Of a DNA stretch of 64,000 nt, positions 17,540-25,964 are shown in pieces. The DNA lies in assembly GCF_031844685.1 (NCBI RefSeq), contig NZ_CP134605.1, forward strand, positions 2,017,501-2,081,500, in the 5' to 3' direction. Position 1 is the first letter of the stretch; every line of letters begins with the position of its first letter. The stretch is from Streptomyces sp. ITFR-21. GTDB lineage: Bacteria; Actinomycetota; Actinomycetes; Streptomycetales; Streptomycetaceae. The position numbers and the translations under genes were made by a program. Below the pieces are notes generated by a model. It saw nothing but the letters and a program-made list of their open reading frames with translations. It was not told where the DNA came from and ran no database searches.

Positions 17540-19209
17540 TGTCGGTGCTGGGAACGCTGGCCCGCGCCGAGGCGGTCGCCGGCGGACGGGCGGTCGCCGC
17601 CGCGACCGTACGGCACCGGCATGTCGCCGACCGGCCGCTGGTGTTTGTGCCGCTGACCACGGCCGGCGAGGCGGGGGCGCCGCTGGGCGCGATGATCGGC
17701 ACCGACCGGGACGCGCCCGAGCTCCTGGTCGTACCCCAGCCGCTGGACCGGGAGCTGCGGTTCGCCTTCTTCGCCGGGCTGGCCGAGGTGCTGCTGCCGC
17801 TGCTGGACGCGTACGGCGACGACGTCGAGACCGAGCCCGCCACCCGCAACCGCGAGGAGGCCGAGGTGTGCGCGGACGCGCTGCAGATCGTCGTGCCCAA
17901 CGGCGCGGCGGTGGAGTTCGTCCGGCTGGTCGGCCGCTCCACCCGCTTCCTGCGGACCGTCGAGGACCCGGAGGCGCCGCACCCGGTGCCGGTCCCGGTG
18001 CCGCTCTTCGGCCGCTGGCTCTCCCACTACGCGGAGCGGGCCCGCACCCCGGGCAGCGGGCTGCTGGTCGCGATGACCGACCTGCTGGCCCGGCACTGGG
18101 CCTCCGGGCAGAGCGCGATGGAGGACCGGCACCTGGGCGCGCTGCTCGGCTGGATCGCCCCGCCGCCCGGACTCGGCGGGCTCGCCGCCGCCACCCGCGC
18201 GCAGACCGGGCGCGGCTCCGACGGCCTGCTGGTCAGCCCGCCGGCCGGACCCGCGACCGACCCGGTGTTCGACAACCGCGTGCTGGCACCGGCCATGAGC
18301 CGCTACGACGAGGCCCGTACGGCGGGTGACGGACCGGCGGTGGCGAGGGCGGCCGCGTCGGTGGAGCGGCTCGTCGCGTCCCAGTTGCGGCCGACCTGGG
18401 ACGACGTGTGGCGCGGCATCGACCTGCTGCGGGAGCTCCCCGAGGGGGCGCACGTCGCGGAGCGGTGGAAGCGGGACCGGTGGTCCTTCACCGGGCACCG
18501 GGACCGGGTCCGCGCCGGGGAGCCGCCGCAGCCCCGGCGGGACGACGCGATCACCGCCGCGCAGAAACTCGCCGGGCGGGAGACCGCGCAGGCCAGGCTG
18601 TTCGCGCAGGAGGCGCTGGACGACCCGCTGGTCATGGCGGACCGGCGGCTGGCCGGGGAGGCGTTCAGCGGCGAGGTGGCCGCCGTCGAGATGACGTACT
18701 CCGAGGGGCGCCGCCCGATGCCCCGGCCGCTGGTCACCGTCGCCACCGGGGACGTACCGCAGGCGGAACCGGGTGCGAAGGCGTACCGGGCGGTGCCGGG
18801 CGGGAAGGCGGCGCAGAGCGCGGAACTGGTCGCCGTCGAGGAGGTGGGCCGGGACCGGTACGTCACCGTCCGGCTCACCGGCGGCATGGGCAGCGGGCGC
18901 ACCCCCAAGGAGGGGTCGGTCCCCGAGGCGGGGGACCGGGTCTGCTTCACGTTCTTCGAGCACGAGCCGCGCTCCGGTCCGGCCCTCCCCGCGCCGGAGG
19001 CGACCCCCTGGACCCACGGCGGCCCCCCGGGCGCGACCCCGCCCCCCGCCGCCCCGGCCGGGGGCGGGCCCGCCCCCGTGTCCGGACCCGCCGCCGGCGC
19101 CCCGGCCCCGCCCCCCACCGCCGCCGGCTCCCGGGTGCCCGCGGGCGGCCGCGCCCTTCCCGTGCCCGGGGAGACCCCCGACCCCGTGACCGCCGAGGAC
19201 TACCTGTGA
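17539..19209 (+). CDS. Unknown middle protein of the helicase-nuclease operon
   Basis: A 556-residue protein I cannot assign to a family. The first 470 residues look globular. Visible blocks include FGRWLSHYAERARTPGSG, ARHWASGQSAMEDRHLGALL with GWIAPPPGLGG, RPTWDDVWRGIDLLRELP, and a late beta-rich segment (RYVTVRLTGGMGSGRTPKEG) that could be an OB-like or nucleic-acid-binding region. The last 85 residues are a Pro/Ala tail. Its ATG overlaps the nuclease stop and its TGA overlaps the helicase GTG, so the three products are probably made together. I infer a structural or adaptor subunit between nuclease and helicase. Confidence 0.65.
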   Translation: MSVLGTLARAEAVAGGRAVAAATVRHRHVADRPLVFVPLTTAGEAGAPLGAMIGTDRDAPELLVVPQPLDRELRFAFFAGLAEVLLPLLDAYGDDVETEPATRNREEAEVCADALQIVVPNGAAVEFVRLVGRSTRFLRTVEDPEAPHPVPVPVPLFGRWLSHYAERARTPGSGLLVAMTDLLARHWASGQSAMEDRHLGALLGWIAPPPGLGGLAAATRAQTGRGSDGLLVSPPAGPATDPVFDNRVLAPAMSRYDEARTAGDGPAVARAAASVERLVASQLRPTWDDVWRGIDLLRELPEGAHVAERWKRDRWSFTGHRDRVRAGEPPQPRRDDAITAAQKLAGRETAQARLFAQEALDDPLVMADRRLAGEAFSGEVAAVEMTYSEGRRPMPRPLVTVATGDVPQAEPGAKAYRAVPGGKAAQSAELVAVEEVGRDRYVTVRLTGGMGSGRTPKEGSVPEAGDRVCFTFFEHEPRSGPALPAPEATPWTHGGPPGATPPPAAPAGGGPAPVSGPAAGAPAPPPTAAGSRVPAGGRALPVPGETPDPVTAEDYL

Positions 19210-20591
19210 CCCCCCTGACGGACGGCCCCCAGACGTCCCCCGCACCCGCGGCGCTCTCCGCCGCCCGCCCCTTCGACCCCGCCGCCGAAGCCGCCGCGGC
19301 GACCGCCGCCATCCTGCACAGCACCCTGCACACCCCCGCCCGCGGTGTCGTCGTCGACTCGCCCCCGGGCGCCGGCAAGTCCACTCTGGTGGTCCGCGCC
19401 GCCCGCGAACTCGCCGCCGCGGGCGAGTCGCTGATGATCGTCGCGCAGACCAACGCCCAGGTGGACGACCTCGCCGACCGCCTCGCCACCGCCGACCCCG
19501 AGCTGCCCGTGGGGCGGCTGCACGGCGTCGACTCGCCGCCCGACCCGGCGCTCGACCGGCACCCCGCACTGGCCAGGTCCACGTCCGTCGCCGACCTCCG
19601 GGACCGCGCCGTGGTCATCGCGACCGCCGCGAAGTGGGCGTACGTCAAGGACGTCGAGCCGTGGCGGCACGCCATCGTGGACGAGGCGTACCAGATGCGT
19701 TCCGACGCGCTCCTGCAGGTCGCGGGCCTGTTCGAGAAGGCGCTGTTCGTGGGCGACCCCGGGCAGCTCGACCCGTTCAGCGTGGTGGCCGCCGACCAGT
19801 GGGCCGGGCTGAGCTACGACCCCTCGGCCAGCGCCGTCGTCACCCTGCTCGCCCACAACCCGGGCCTGCCGCAGCACCGGCTGCCCGTCTCCTGGCGGCT
19901 GCCCGCCTCCGCGGCGCCGCTGGTCTCCCGTGCCTTCTACCCGTACACCCCGTTCCGCAGCGGCACCGGCCCCGGCGACCGGCGGCTCGCGTTCGGCGTG
20001 CCCGGCGACGGCTCGGGTCCCGACCGGGTGCTGGACGAGGCCGCCGCCACCGGCTGGGGCCTGCTGGAACTGCCCGCCCGCCACACCCCGCGCACCGACC
20101 CGGAGGCGGTACGGGCGCTCGCCCTGGTCGTACGGCGGCTGCTGGATCGCGGCGGCCTCACCTACGACGCCCCGGACCCCGGCCCCTCACCGCTGACCGC
20201 CGACCGGATCGCCGTCGGCACCGCCCACCGCGACCAGGCCGCCGCGGTGCGCGGCGCGCTGGCCGCCCTCGGCGTGGCCGGCGTGGCCGTCGACACCGCG
20301 AACCGGCTCCAGGGCCGGGAGTTCGACGTCACCGTCGTCCTGCACCCGCTCTCCGGCCGCCCCGACGCCACCGCCTTCCACCTCGAGACCGGCCGCCTGT
20401 GCGTGCTCGCCTCGCGCCACCGCCACGCCTGCATCGTCGTCTGCCGCGCCGGCGTCGCCGAACTCCTCGACGAACACCCCTCCTCCGAGCCCGTCCGCCT
20501 CGGCGTCACCGTGAAGTTCCCCGACGGCTGGGAGGCCAACCACGCGGTCCTCGCCCACCTGTCGGAGCACCGCACCACCTGGCGGCCGTGA
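19206..20591 (+). CDS. Superfamily 1 (Upf1/Dna2-like) DNA/RNA helicase
   Basis: A 461-residue ATPase with the SF1 motif set. Motif I is PPGAGKST (Lys58), Ia VAQTNAQVDDL, II IVDEAYQM (Asp159, Glu160), III FVGDPGQLDP (183-190), V NRLQGREFDVTVV (366-378) and VI LCVLASRHRHACIVV (Arg404, Arg406). Motif order and the QGRE form point to the Upf1/Dna2 branch rather than UvrD/RecB. No nuclease or zinc domain is fused; those activities appear to be in the nuclease gene two positions upstream. Start GTG overlaps the preceding stop by 4 bp. Confidence 0.85.
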   Translation: MTPLTDGPQTSPAPAALSAARPFDPAAEAAAATAAILHSTLHTPARGVVVDSPPGAGKSTLVVRAARELAAAGESLMIVAQTNAQVDDLADRLATADPELPVGRLHGVDSPPDPALDRHPALARSTSVADLRDRAVVIATAAKWAYVKDVEPWRHAIVDEAYQMRSDALLQVAGLFEKALFVGDPGQLDPFSVVAADQWAGLSYDPSASAVVTLLAHNPGLPQHRLPVSWRLPASAAPLVSRAFYPYTPFRSGTGPGDRRLAFGVPGDGSGPDRVLDEAAATGWGLLELPARHTPRTDPEAVRALALVVRRLLDRGGLTYDAPDPGPSPLTADRIAVGTAHRDQAAAVRGALAALGVAGVAVDTANRLQGREFDVTVVLHPLSGRPDATAFHLETGRLCVLASRHRHACIVVCRAGVAELLDEHPSSEPVRLGVTVKFPDGWEANHAVLAHLSEHRTTWRP

Positions 20592-20766
20592 CCCGCGGTC
20601 CGCGGAGCGCCACCGGCCTGACGGTCCACGCGGCGACCGCTCCGAGGCGCACGGGGATCCGGCCCGACACCCCGGACGACGGCACACCCGCGATTCGGCT
20701 CGACGACGCGGCCGGAGACCTCGTCATCCGGTCGTGGAAGGCCGGTGGGGCAGCCGTTCGTGCGGG

Positions 20767-22605
20767 TCAGGTGAGGGGGAGGGCCTCGAACCGGGACAGG
20801 GTGTAGGCCACCGCGATGCGGTTGCGGGGGGCGGTCGGGCCTGTCGGGTCGTTGGCGGCTCGCAGGGAGGCCAGCCAGGGGTCGACCAGGTCGCGGCGGG
20901 TGGGCTTGCCGGTGTCGGCGCGGCGCATCGCGTAGGCCAGTCCGCGCAGCACCGCCTGGAGTTGGGCCAGGGGTGCGTCGGTCGCGGCGGCGGCCGGGTG
21001 GGCGCTCTGCAGCTGCGCGTCGGTCTGGTCCTTGAACCGGCCGCTGAGGAAGGCGTAGTAGCCCCGGCCCGCGATGGCCACCGGCAGGGTCAGCGGGTTG
21101 GTGAACGTCTTCGTCCCGTTGCGCACCGGCCGGTGGGTCGCACCGGGTGCGACCGCCGCGTCCGCGACCACGACGGCGCGTACCGGCGCCGCCGCCCAGG
21201 CACCGTGGAAGGTGTGGGCCGGCGGGGCCGCCGGGGCGGTGTCGTACATCTGGAAGTAGTAGCCGATCCGGGGCCGGAGAGCGCCGTCGGCGACCTCGTG
21301 GGTCCTGGCGTAGTTCTCCAGCGTGATCACGTCGGCGCCGTCCCGGGCCACCACCCCGGCGTAGTGGGCGTTCCAGATCCGGGACCTCTCCAGCACCGGG
21401 TCACCGGCCCGGGACACGTCGGTGCTCACCTCGGAGTTCATCGCGCTGACGCCGACCGGCACGTGCAGCAGCGAGCAGATGGTGAATCCCTCGCCGACCT
21501 CGGGGGACGCGTACTGGTTGACGCCGAAGTGCTGCGCCGCCGAGGCGCCTTTGACCGCCCGCAGCGTGCCGGCCCGCAGCGCCGCGCCGTAGGCCGCCGC
21601 GATGACCCGCATGGTGGCGGCCTGCGCGACGCTCTGCGGCTGCCCGCCCACCGCGGCCGGCGCCGGCGCGACCAGGAAACGGGCCACCTCGTACTCCGGC
21701 GCGGCGCTGGGCAGTTCGCCGAGGTCGGCGGCCAGGCGCGGCGTCAGCTCGCCGACGCCGAGCGCCGCGGCGATCACGTTGTCGCAGTTCTGCGGTCCCA
21801 CCGCGTCGAACCAGCGGCCGCCGAAGGCGCGCAGCGTCACCCGGAACAGCACCTGCCCGCCCACGGTGACGGTCTGGGCGCCCGGCCCGGTGTCGGCGGC
21901 GAGCAGCACCTCGGAACCGACAGCCTGGCGCCAGGCGTTGCTCTCCGCGATGACGTCCGGGTGCGCGTAGAACACCTTCGGCTGGCGGAGCGCGAGGTCG
22001 CAGTCCTCGACGGCCATCCGGCCGCCCGCCGAGACCCGCAGGGTGACGCCGGTCGGGTCGGCCGAGACGAGGTTGAGGTTGTTGGCGGGTGTCAGGAAGG
22101 ACACGCCGGGGTTGGCCGCGCCGAGGGGTGCGGCGGCGTTGGCGTTGTTCTGGCCGACGAAGGCGTCCTGCGAGGCGGTCGGGTTCGACCAGATGCCGGC
22201 GCCGACGGTGACCCCGGCGCCGGCCCGGCCGGGGGGCGCGACGACCGTGTAGTACTGGACGGTCGGGCGGGCCGCGCCGCTCCCGGCGGCTATCCGCACC
22301 GGCCGCCCGTGCGCGAACCGCTCCCCCGCCGCGTCCGCCTCCGCCTCCAGCGCCCAGCGGCCGGCGCCGCGGCCGGTCCGGCCGGTCCGCTGCTGCAGGA
22401 CGTGGGCCACCTCGTGCCCCAGCACCTTTCGCCCGTACGGGTCCTCGGGCCGGAACGCGCCGGGCGCGAAGTGCATGTCCGCGCCCAGCGTCCAGGCCAC
22501 CGCCGCCCCGGCGGCACCCCGGTGCACCCGCACCCTCCCCAACTCCGCGCCGAACAGGCTCTCCAGCTCGCGCCGTACGTCTGCGGGTAACGCTGACGAT
22601 CCCAT
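20767..22605 (-). CDS. DUF4157 putative effector with possible papain-like domain
   Basis: A 612-residue protein. Residues 6-73 form a DUF4157 domain (LPADVRRELESLFGAELGRV ... VLGHEVAHVLQQR) with metalloprotease-like HEVAH at 64-68. DUF4157 proteins are frequently cargo of extracellular contractile injection systems. The remainder is not a family I can name. Cys274 (PQNCDNVIAAALG), His414 (WNAHYAGVVARDGADVITLE) and Asn431 (LENYAR) are ordered like a papain/transglutaminase catalytic triad, which is my inference. GGGAGGGGG precedes ATG 22605. It converges on the helicase gene; no injection-system structural genes are present here. Confidence 0.7.
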   Translation of the reverse strand: MGSSALPADVRRELESLFGAELGRVRVHRGAAGAAVAWTLGADMHFAPGAFRPEDPYGRKVLGHEVAHVLQQRTGRTGRGAGRWALEAEADAAGERFAHGRPVRIAAGSGAARPTVQYYTVVAPPGRAGAGVTVGAGIWSNPTASQDAFVGQNNANAAAPLGAANPGVSFLTPANNLNLVSADPTGVTLRVSAGGRMAVEDCDLALRQPKVFYAHPDVIAESNAWRQAVGSEVLLAADTGPGAQTVTVGGQVLFRVTLRAFGGRWFDAVGPQNCDNVIAAALGVGELTPRLAADLGELPSAAPEYEVARFLVAPAPAAVGGQPQSVAQAATMRVIAAAYGAALRAGTLRAVKGASAAQHFGVNQYASPEVGEGFTICSLLHVPVGVSAMNSEVSTDVSRAGDPVLERSRIWNAHYAGVVARDGADVITLENYARTHEVADGALRPRIGYYFQMYDTAPAAPPAHTFHGAWAAAPVRAVVVADAAVAPGATHRPVRNGTKTFTNPLTLPVAIAGRGYYAFLSGRFKDQTDAQLQSAHPAAAATDAPLAQLQAVLRGLAYAMRRADTGKPTRRDLVDPWLASLRAANDPTGPTAPRNRIAVAYTLSRFEALPLT

Positions 22606-22914
22606 CGAGACCCCCTCCCGGCGGAGGCGCCGCCCCCCATCGGGCACGCCTTCCGCTGACTTGCCGTCAGTTTAGGCGCCTTGCGGTGATGTGGGGGCCA
22701 AACGTCGGTGATGCCCTGATCGGCACCCCGGGAAAGCGTCGGGAACCAGCCGGATCCCCGAGGGCGCGACCCGCGGCTCTTTGGCGCGGCCGCGCCGCCG
22801 CCCGGCGCGGCCGGCGGTGGCGACGCCGACCGCCCGTCGGCCGCTCCGCCCCGGGGGCGGGACTTGCGGCGGGCGGGAGAATGGGGGGGTGGACCGACGC
22901 ACGGAGGTAGTCCT

Positions 22915-23292
22915 ATGAACGAGCCGCAGCCGGCTCAGCGGCCTCAGGAGCCCCGCGGGGCGCGGGAGGGGAAGCCGAAGCGGCCTGTCTCGTTGCTGTT
23001 CGAGCCGGGGGCGCCGGTGGAGGAGGACGGCGACCGGTTCTTCGACCTGGAGTCGATGGAGGACCCCGGGCAGCTGCTCCTGCGGGCGACCGAGCTGGCG
23101 CTGGCGTTCCGGGCGGCGGCCGAGCGGGCCACGGACTTCCAGGCGATCGCCGCCGCGCAGCTGACGGATCCCCGGCGGTTCGACCGACTGACGTACCCGG
23201 TGCTGGCCGAGCGGGCGGGCTGGACCGAGGAGTACGCCCGGCGGATGGCCGAATACGGGGAGGGACTGCTCAAGGAGGGCGGGCCGGCCTAG
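22915..23292 (+). CDS. Small conserved-looking protein, function unknown
   Basis: A 125-residue charged protein without signal peptide or membrane segment. After a 28-residue Pro/Arg/Lys-rich N-terminus, the body is mostly helical (FFDLESMEDPGQLLLRATEL, FRAAAERATDFQAIAAAQLT, EYARRMAEYGEGLLKEGG). A clear GGAGG site lies 8 nt before ATG 22915. No family is recognised. Its TAG stop coincides with the left end of the second MITE-like element, so its present C-terminus may be set by that insertion. Confidence 0.65.
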   Translation: MNEPQPAQRPQEPRGAREGKPKRPVSLLFEPGAPVEEDGDRFFDLESMEDPGQLLLRATELALAFRAAAERATDFQAIAAAQLTDPRRFDRLTYPVLAERAGWTEEYARRMAEYGEGLLKEGGPA

Positions 23293-23452
23293 GGTCTGTC
23301 GTGGGGATCTTTGTGGGTGGCGGAGCGGGGTCCGGTGCGTGCGGCCGCGAGGCCGGGGAGGGAGGCGACGTGGTGTGCCGCCGACCGACGAAAACGCGGC
23401 AGGTGTGCGGGCCGGGACCCGCGACACCGCGGAGATCCACCCGGCAGACCCC
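23291..23452. mobile_element. MITE-like element, copy 2
   Basis: A 162-bp segment with imperfect terminal inverted repeats (23291-23311 with 23432-23452, 16 of 21 positions). Its interior aligns closely with copy 1 at 10501-10663 and the two lengths differ by one base. Like copy 1 it starts with the AG of the upstream gene's TAG stop. It has no credible coding sequence. The remaining DNA to 23675 is GC-rich with no gene I can support. Confidence 0.7.
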
Positions 23453-23675
23453 AGGGCCCGCCGTCTGGATCTCCACGGCCCGTACCGGCCGCGCGCCGAC
23501 GCCCGGCAGGGGCGCGTTCGCGGGGCCGGGGGCGCGGGAGGGCGCTCACGGGGTGACTGCGGAGTGTGCCGACGCGGTCACCGTGCGCGCCACCGTACTC
23601 CGCACCGGAGGTCTCCGTCCCCGGTTCGGGGGATCCGGGCGGCGGCGGCGCGGCCGGCCGGTACCTGTTGTCGGC

Positions 23676-24401
23676 ATGGACGAACAGCGTGTCGTGGACG
23701 TCGCCGGTGAAGCCCGGCGGCCGGAGCACTCCGGCGGTGCGACCGCCGAGGGAGCCGCCTGGCTCACGTCGGCCGCCGCCCGGCCGGGCGGCGCCGCGGC
23801 GGCGTGGCCGCCCCGGCCCACCGCGCCCGGTGTACTGCGGTGCGGGACGGTCTTCGACGTGGTGAACCTGCCCGCGCTGTTCGGGCGGCGGGTGCTGGCG
23901 CAGTTGTGGGCGGCCGGGTCCGGCTGCGGGCCGGTGGCCGTGCACCGCGGCCGGGTGCTGCTGCTCGTCGCCCCTGGCACGGCCCAGCGGCTGCCGTCGC
24001 TGCTGAGCTGGGAGGAGTGGGGGGACAGGGTGCCGCCGATGCTGTGCCACGGCGTGGGCGACGCGGTGACCCTGCCGCCGCTGCGCGCCCCCGCGCCGGA
24101 CCGGCGCCGCCCGCCCGAACCGCACCGCGCGGACCCGCACCGCCCCGAACCGTCGCATGACGCCTCCGGGCCGGACCCGCACCACCCGCCGGAACCGCGA
24201 CACCCCCCGGCGGACCCGCACCACCCGCCGGAACCGGAAAGGGCGGCGGAAAGGACAGGAGAAGCGCAGCCGTGTCCGGACGGCTCCGGCTCGCGCTGGG
24301 TGGTGGCGCCCGACCGCCGCCATCCCTGGCTGCCGGGCGCCGAGCACGTGCTGTGGGCCTGCGTGCGGGCCGCCCGCGGCCTCCGTGGACAGAACAGCTA
24401 G
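23676..24401 (+). CDS. Prim-pol-like domain protein, function unknown
   Basis: A 241-residue protein. Residues about 30-125 carry a pattern (AWLTSAAARPGG, LRCGTVFDVVNLPALFGRR, GCGPVAVHRGRVLLLVAPGTA) seen in streptomycete bifunctional primase/polymerase-like proteins. The C-terminal RWVVAPDRRHPWLPGAEHVL fits the same fold. A His/Pro-rich repeat stretch of about 70 residues interrupts the domain. No catalytic acidic cluster is evident. It is a possible paralogue of the protein at 11734-12279. ATG 23676 lacks a good ribosome site, so the start is uncertain. It reads toward the tRNA-Lys gene. Confidence 0.6.
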   Translation: MDEQRVVDVAGEARRPEHSGGATAEGAAWLTSAAARPGGAAAAWPPRPTAPGVLRCGTVFDVVNLPALFGRRVLAQLWAAGSGCGPVAVHRGRVLLLVAPGTAQRLPSLLSWEEWGDRVPPMLCHGVGDAVTLPPLRAPAPDRRRPPEPHRADPHRPEPSHDASGPDPHHPPEPRHPPADPHHPPEPERAAERTGEAQPCPDGSGSRWVVAPDRRHPWLPGAEHVLWACVRAARGLRGQNS

Positions 24402-24530
24402 CGCCGCGCGGCCTCCCGCGGCAGAGCGCTCCCGCGCAGGTCACCGCGGCCGGCGGCGCCCGGCCACGGGTCGCCGGCCATGGATTTTCCTCCGCCCGCG
24501 ACCGGGTGCTAAGGTCTACGACGTCAGCAG

Positions 24531-24604
24531 GCGCCGCTAGCTCAGTTGGTTAGAGCAGCTGACTCTTAATCAGCGGGTCCGGGGTTCGAGTCCCTGGCGG
24601 CGCA
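24531..24604 (+). tRNA. tRNA-Lys (anticodon CTT)
   Basis: A 74-nt cloverleaf. The acceptor stem is GCGCCGC/GCGGCGC, the D-arm GCTCAGTTGGTTAGAGC, the anticodon loop ACTCTTAAT read as CTT, and the T-arm GGGTTCGAGTCCC. The CCA end is not fully encoded. It is identical to the tRNA at 37705-37778, including several flanking bases. Confidence 0.97.
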
Positions 24605-24611
24605 CCTGGTC

Positions 24612-24647
24612 ACGAAGGCCCTCCGCTTGCGAGCGGGGGGCTTTCGT
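24612..24647 (+). terminator. tRNA-Lys terminator hairpin (copy 1)
   Basis: A 16-bp stem with two G-T wobbles (24612-24627 with 24632-24647) and a TGCG loop lies 7 nt after the tRNA. The stem core is shared with the terminator of the second tRNA-Lys copy. Confidence 0.85.
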
Positions 24648-24661
24648 CGTGCCCTTGACCC

Positions 24662-25918
24662 ATGGGGCACTGGCTGGGTGACGCGTACCGTGTGCGCGTC
24701 GTGGACACCGGCCGTGAACCCCTCTTCCTGCTTCTGCCGGGCCTGCTCGGCTCGTTCCTCTTCATCCGGATCAGCGCGCGGATGATCCGGCGCGGCGCGA
24801 AGTGGTGGCCCGGCAACGTCCGGCCCGGCGGGACGCACATCCACCATGTCGTGTTCGGCCAGGTGATGATGCCGGCCGGCGGGGTCGGCGCGTTCGCGGT
24901 ACGCGGCGGCGGACGGGTGGCGTACGACCTGCTGGCGGTGCTGTTCGGGCTCGGCTGCGGGCTGGTGCTGGACGAGTACGCGCTGGTGCTGCACCTGGAG
25001 GACGTGTACTGGAAGGAGGAGGGGCGGCAGTCCGTCGACGCGGTGATCCTCGCGGTGGCGGTGATCGGGCTGCTGCTGGTCGGGCAGGCGCCGCTGGGCG
25101 GGTACGTGGGCGGCCGGTCGTACCGCTCGTACCCGGTGGCCGCGGTGCTGGTGGCGTTCGTGGTGCTCTGCCTGATGACGGGCAAGGTGTGGACCGGCCT
25201 GCTCGGCGTCATGGTGCCGCTGCTCGCGGTGGTGGGGGCGCTGCGGCTGACCCGGCCGGCGAGTCCGTGGGCGCGCTGGCGGTACGCGGCCGGGCCCCGG
25301 CGGATGGCGCGGGCCGAGCGGCGCGAGGACGGCATCCACCGGCGGTTCACGGCGGCGATGACCGCCGCCGGGTACTCCGTGGTGGTGCGGCGGGAGAGGG
25401 GTGTCGGCGCGGCGGAGTGGGGGCGGCTCGCCGCGCTGGCGGACGCCTGGCGTCGGTGGCGCGGCGGGGTGGAGCCCGGGCGGGTGGGGGACGCCGGGGA
25501 CGGGGAGTGCGTGGTCGCCCAGTGCCCGGACCCGCGCGGGCGGGCCCGCGCGGTGCTGGCGTTCGTGCCGTGGGGGCCGGACGGGCTGGCGCTGGACCTG
25601 GTCTGGCGGGACCGGGAGTCGGGGCGGGCGCCGGTGGACTTCCTGCTGACCGAGGTGCTGCTGCGGGCGAACGCCGGGACTCCGCCGCTCGACGGGGTGC
25701 GCCGGGTGTCCTTCAACCTGGTCCGGCGGCCGTCCGAGCCGTACGGCCCGCGCCGCCAGGAGCGCTACCTGCTGTTCGAGCGCCGGGCCGAACTCCCCCG
25801 GGTGCTGGCCGCGGGCGCCCTCGCCGAGGGCCTCCGCGCCAAACGCCGCCTCCTGCCGCCCCCGCCGACACCCCCGCCGACACCCCCCGCCGCGCGCCCG
25901 GCCGAACACGGCCGCTGA
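24662..25918 (+). CDS. Multi-pass membrane protein with DUF2156-like C-terminal region
   Basis: A 418-residue protein. The N-terminal 215 residues hold about six hydrophobic segments, including PLFLLLPGLLGSFLFI, LLAVLFGLGCGLVLDEYALVL and AVILAVAVIGLLLVG. The soluble C-terminal half (MTAAGYSVVVRRERGVG, AVLAFVPWGPDGLALDLVW, PVDFLLTEVLLRANAG, VSFNLV) resembles the GNAT-like domain of DUF2156/phosphatidylglycerol lysyltransferases, suggesting aminoacyl transfer to a lipid. That assignment is by eye and tentative. It starts 14 bp after the tRNA terminator with no clear ribosome site; a GTG at about 24693 is an alternative start. The tail is a Pro-rich repeat. Confidence 0.7.
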   Translation: MGHWLGDAYRVRVVDTGREPLFLLLPGLLGSFLFIRISARMIRRGAKWWPGNVRPGGTHIHHVVFGQVMMPAGGVGAFAVRGGGRVAYDLLAVLFGLGCGLVLDEYALVLHLEDVYWKEEGRQSVDAVILAVAVIGLLLVGQAPLGGYVGGRSYRSYPVAAVLVAFVVLCLMTGKVWTGLLGVMVPLLAVVGALRLTRPASPWARWRYAAGPRRMARAERREDGIHRRFTAAMTAAGYSVVVRRERGVGAAEWGRLAALADAWRRWRGGVEPGRVGDAGDGECVVAQCPDPRGRARAVLAFVPWGPDGLALDLVWRDRESGRAPVDFLLTEVLLRANAGTPPLDGVRRVSFNLVRRPSEPYGPRRQERYLLFERRAELPRVLAAGALAEGLRAKRRLLPPPPTPPPTPPAARPAEHGR

Positions 25919-25964
25919 GCGGCGGCGGTGCGCGGCGCACCGGCCCGCGGCCGGGGATCCCGCG

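Noticed and set aside
20767..22605. Complete contractile injection system
   Set aside because: Only a DUF4157 protein is present; no sheath, tube, spike or AAA ATPase genes are in the window.
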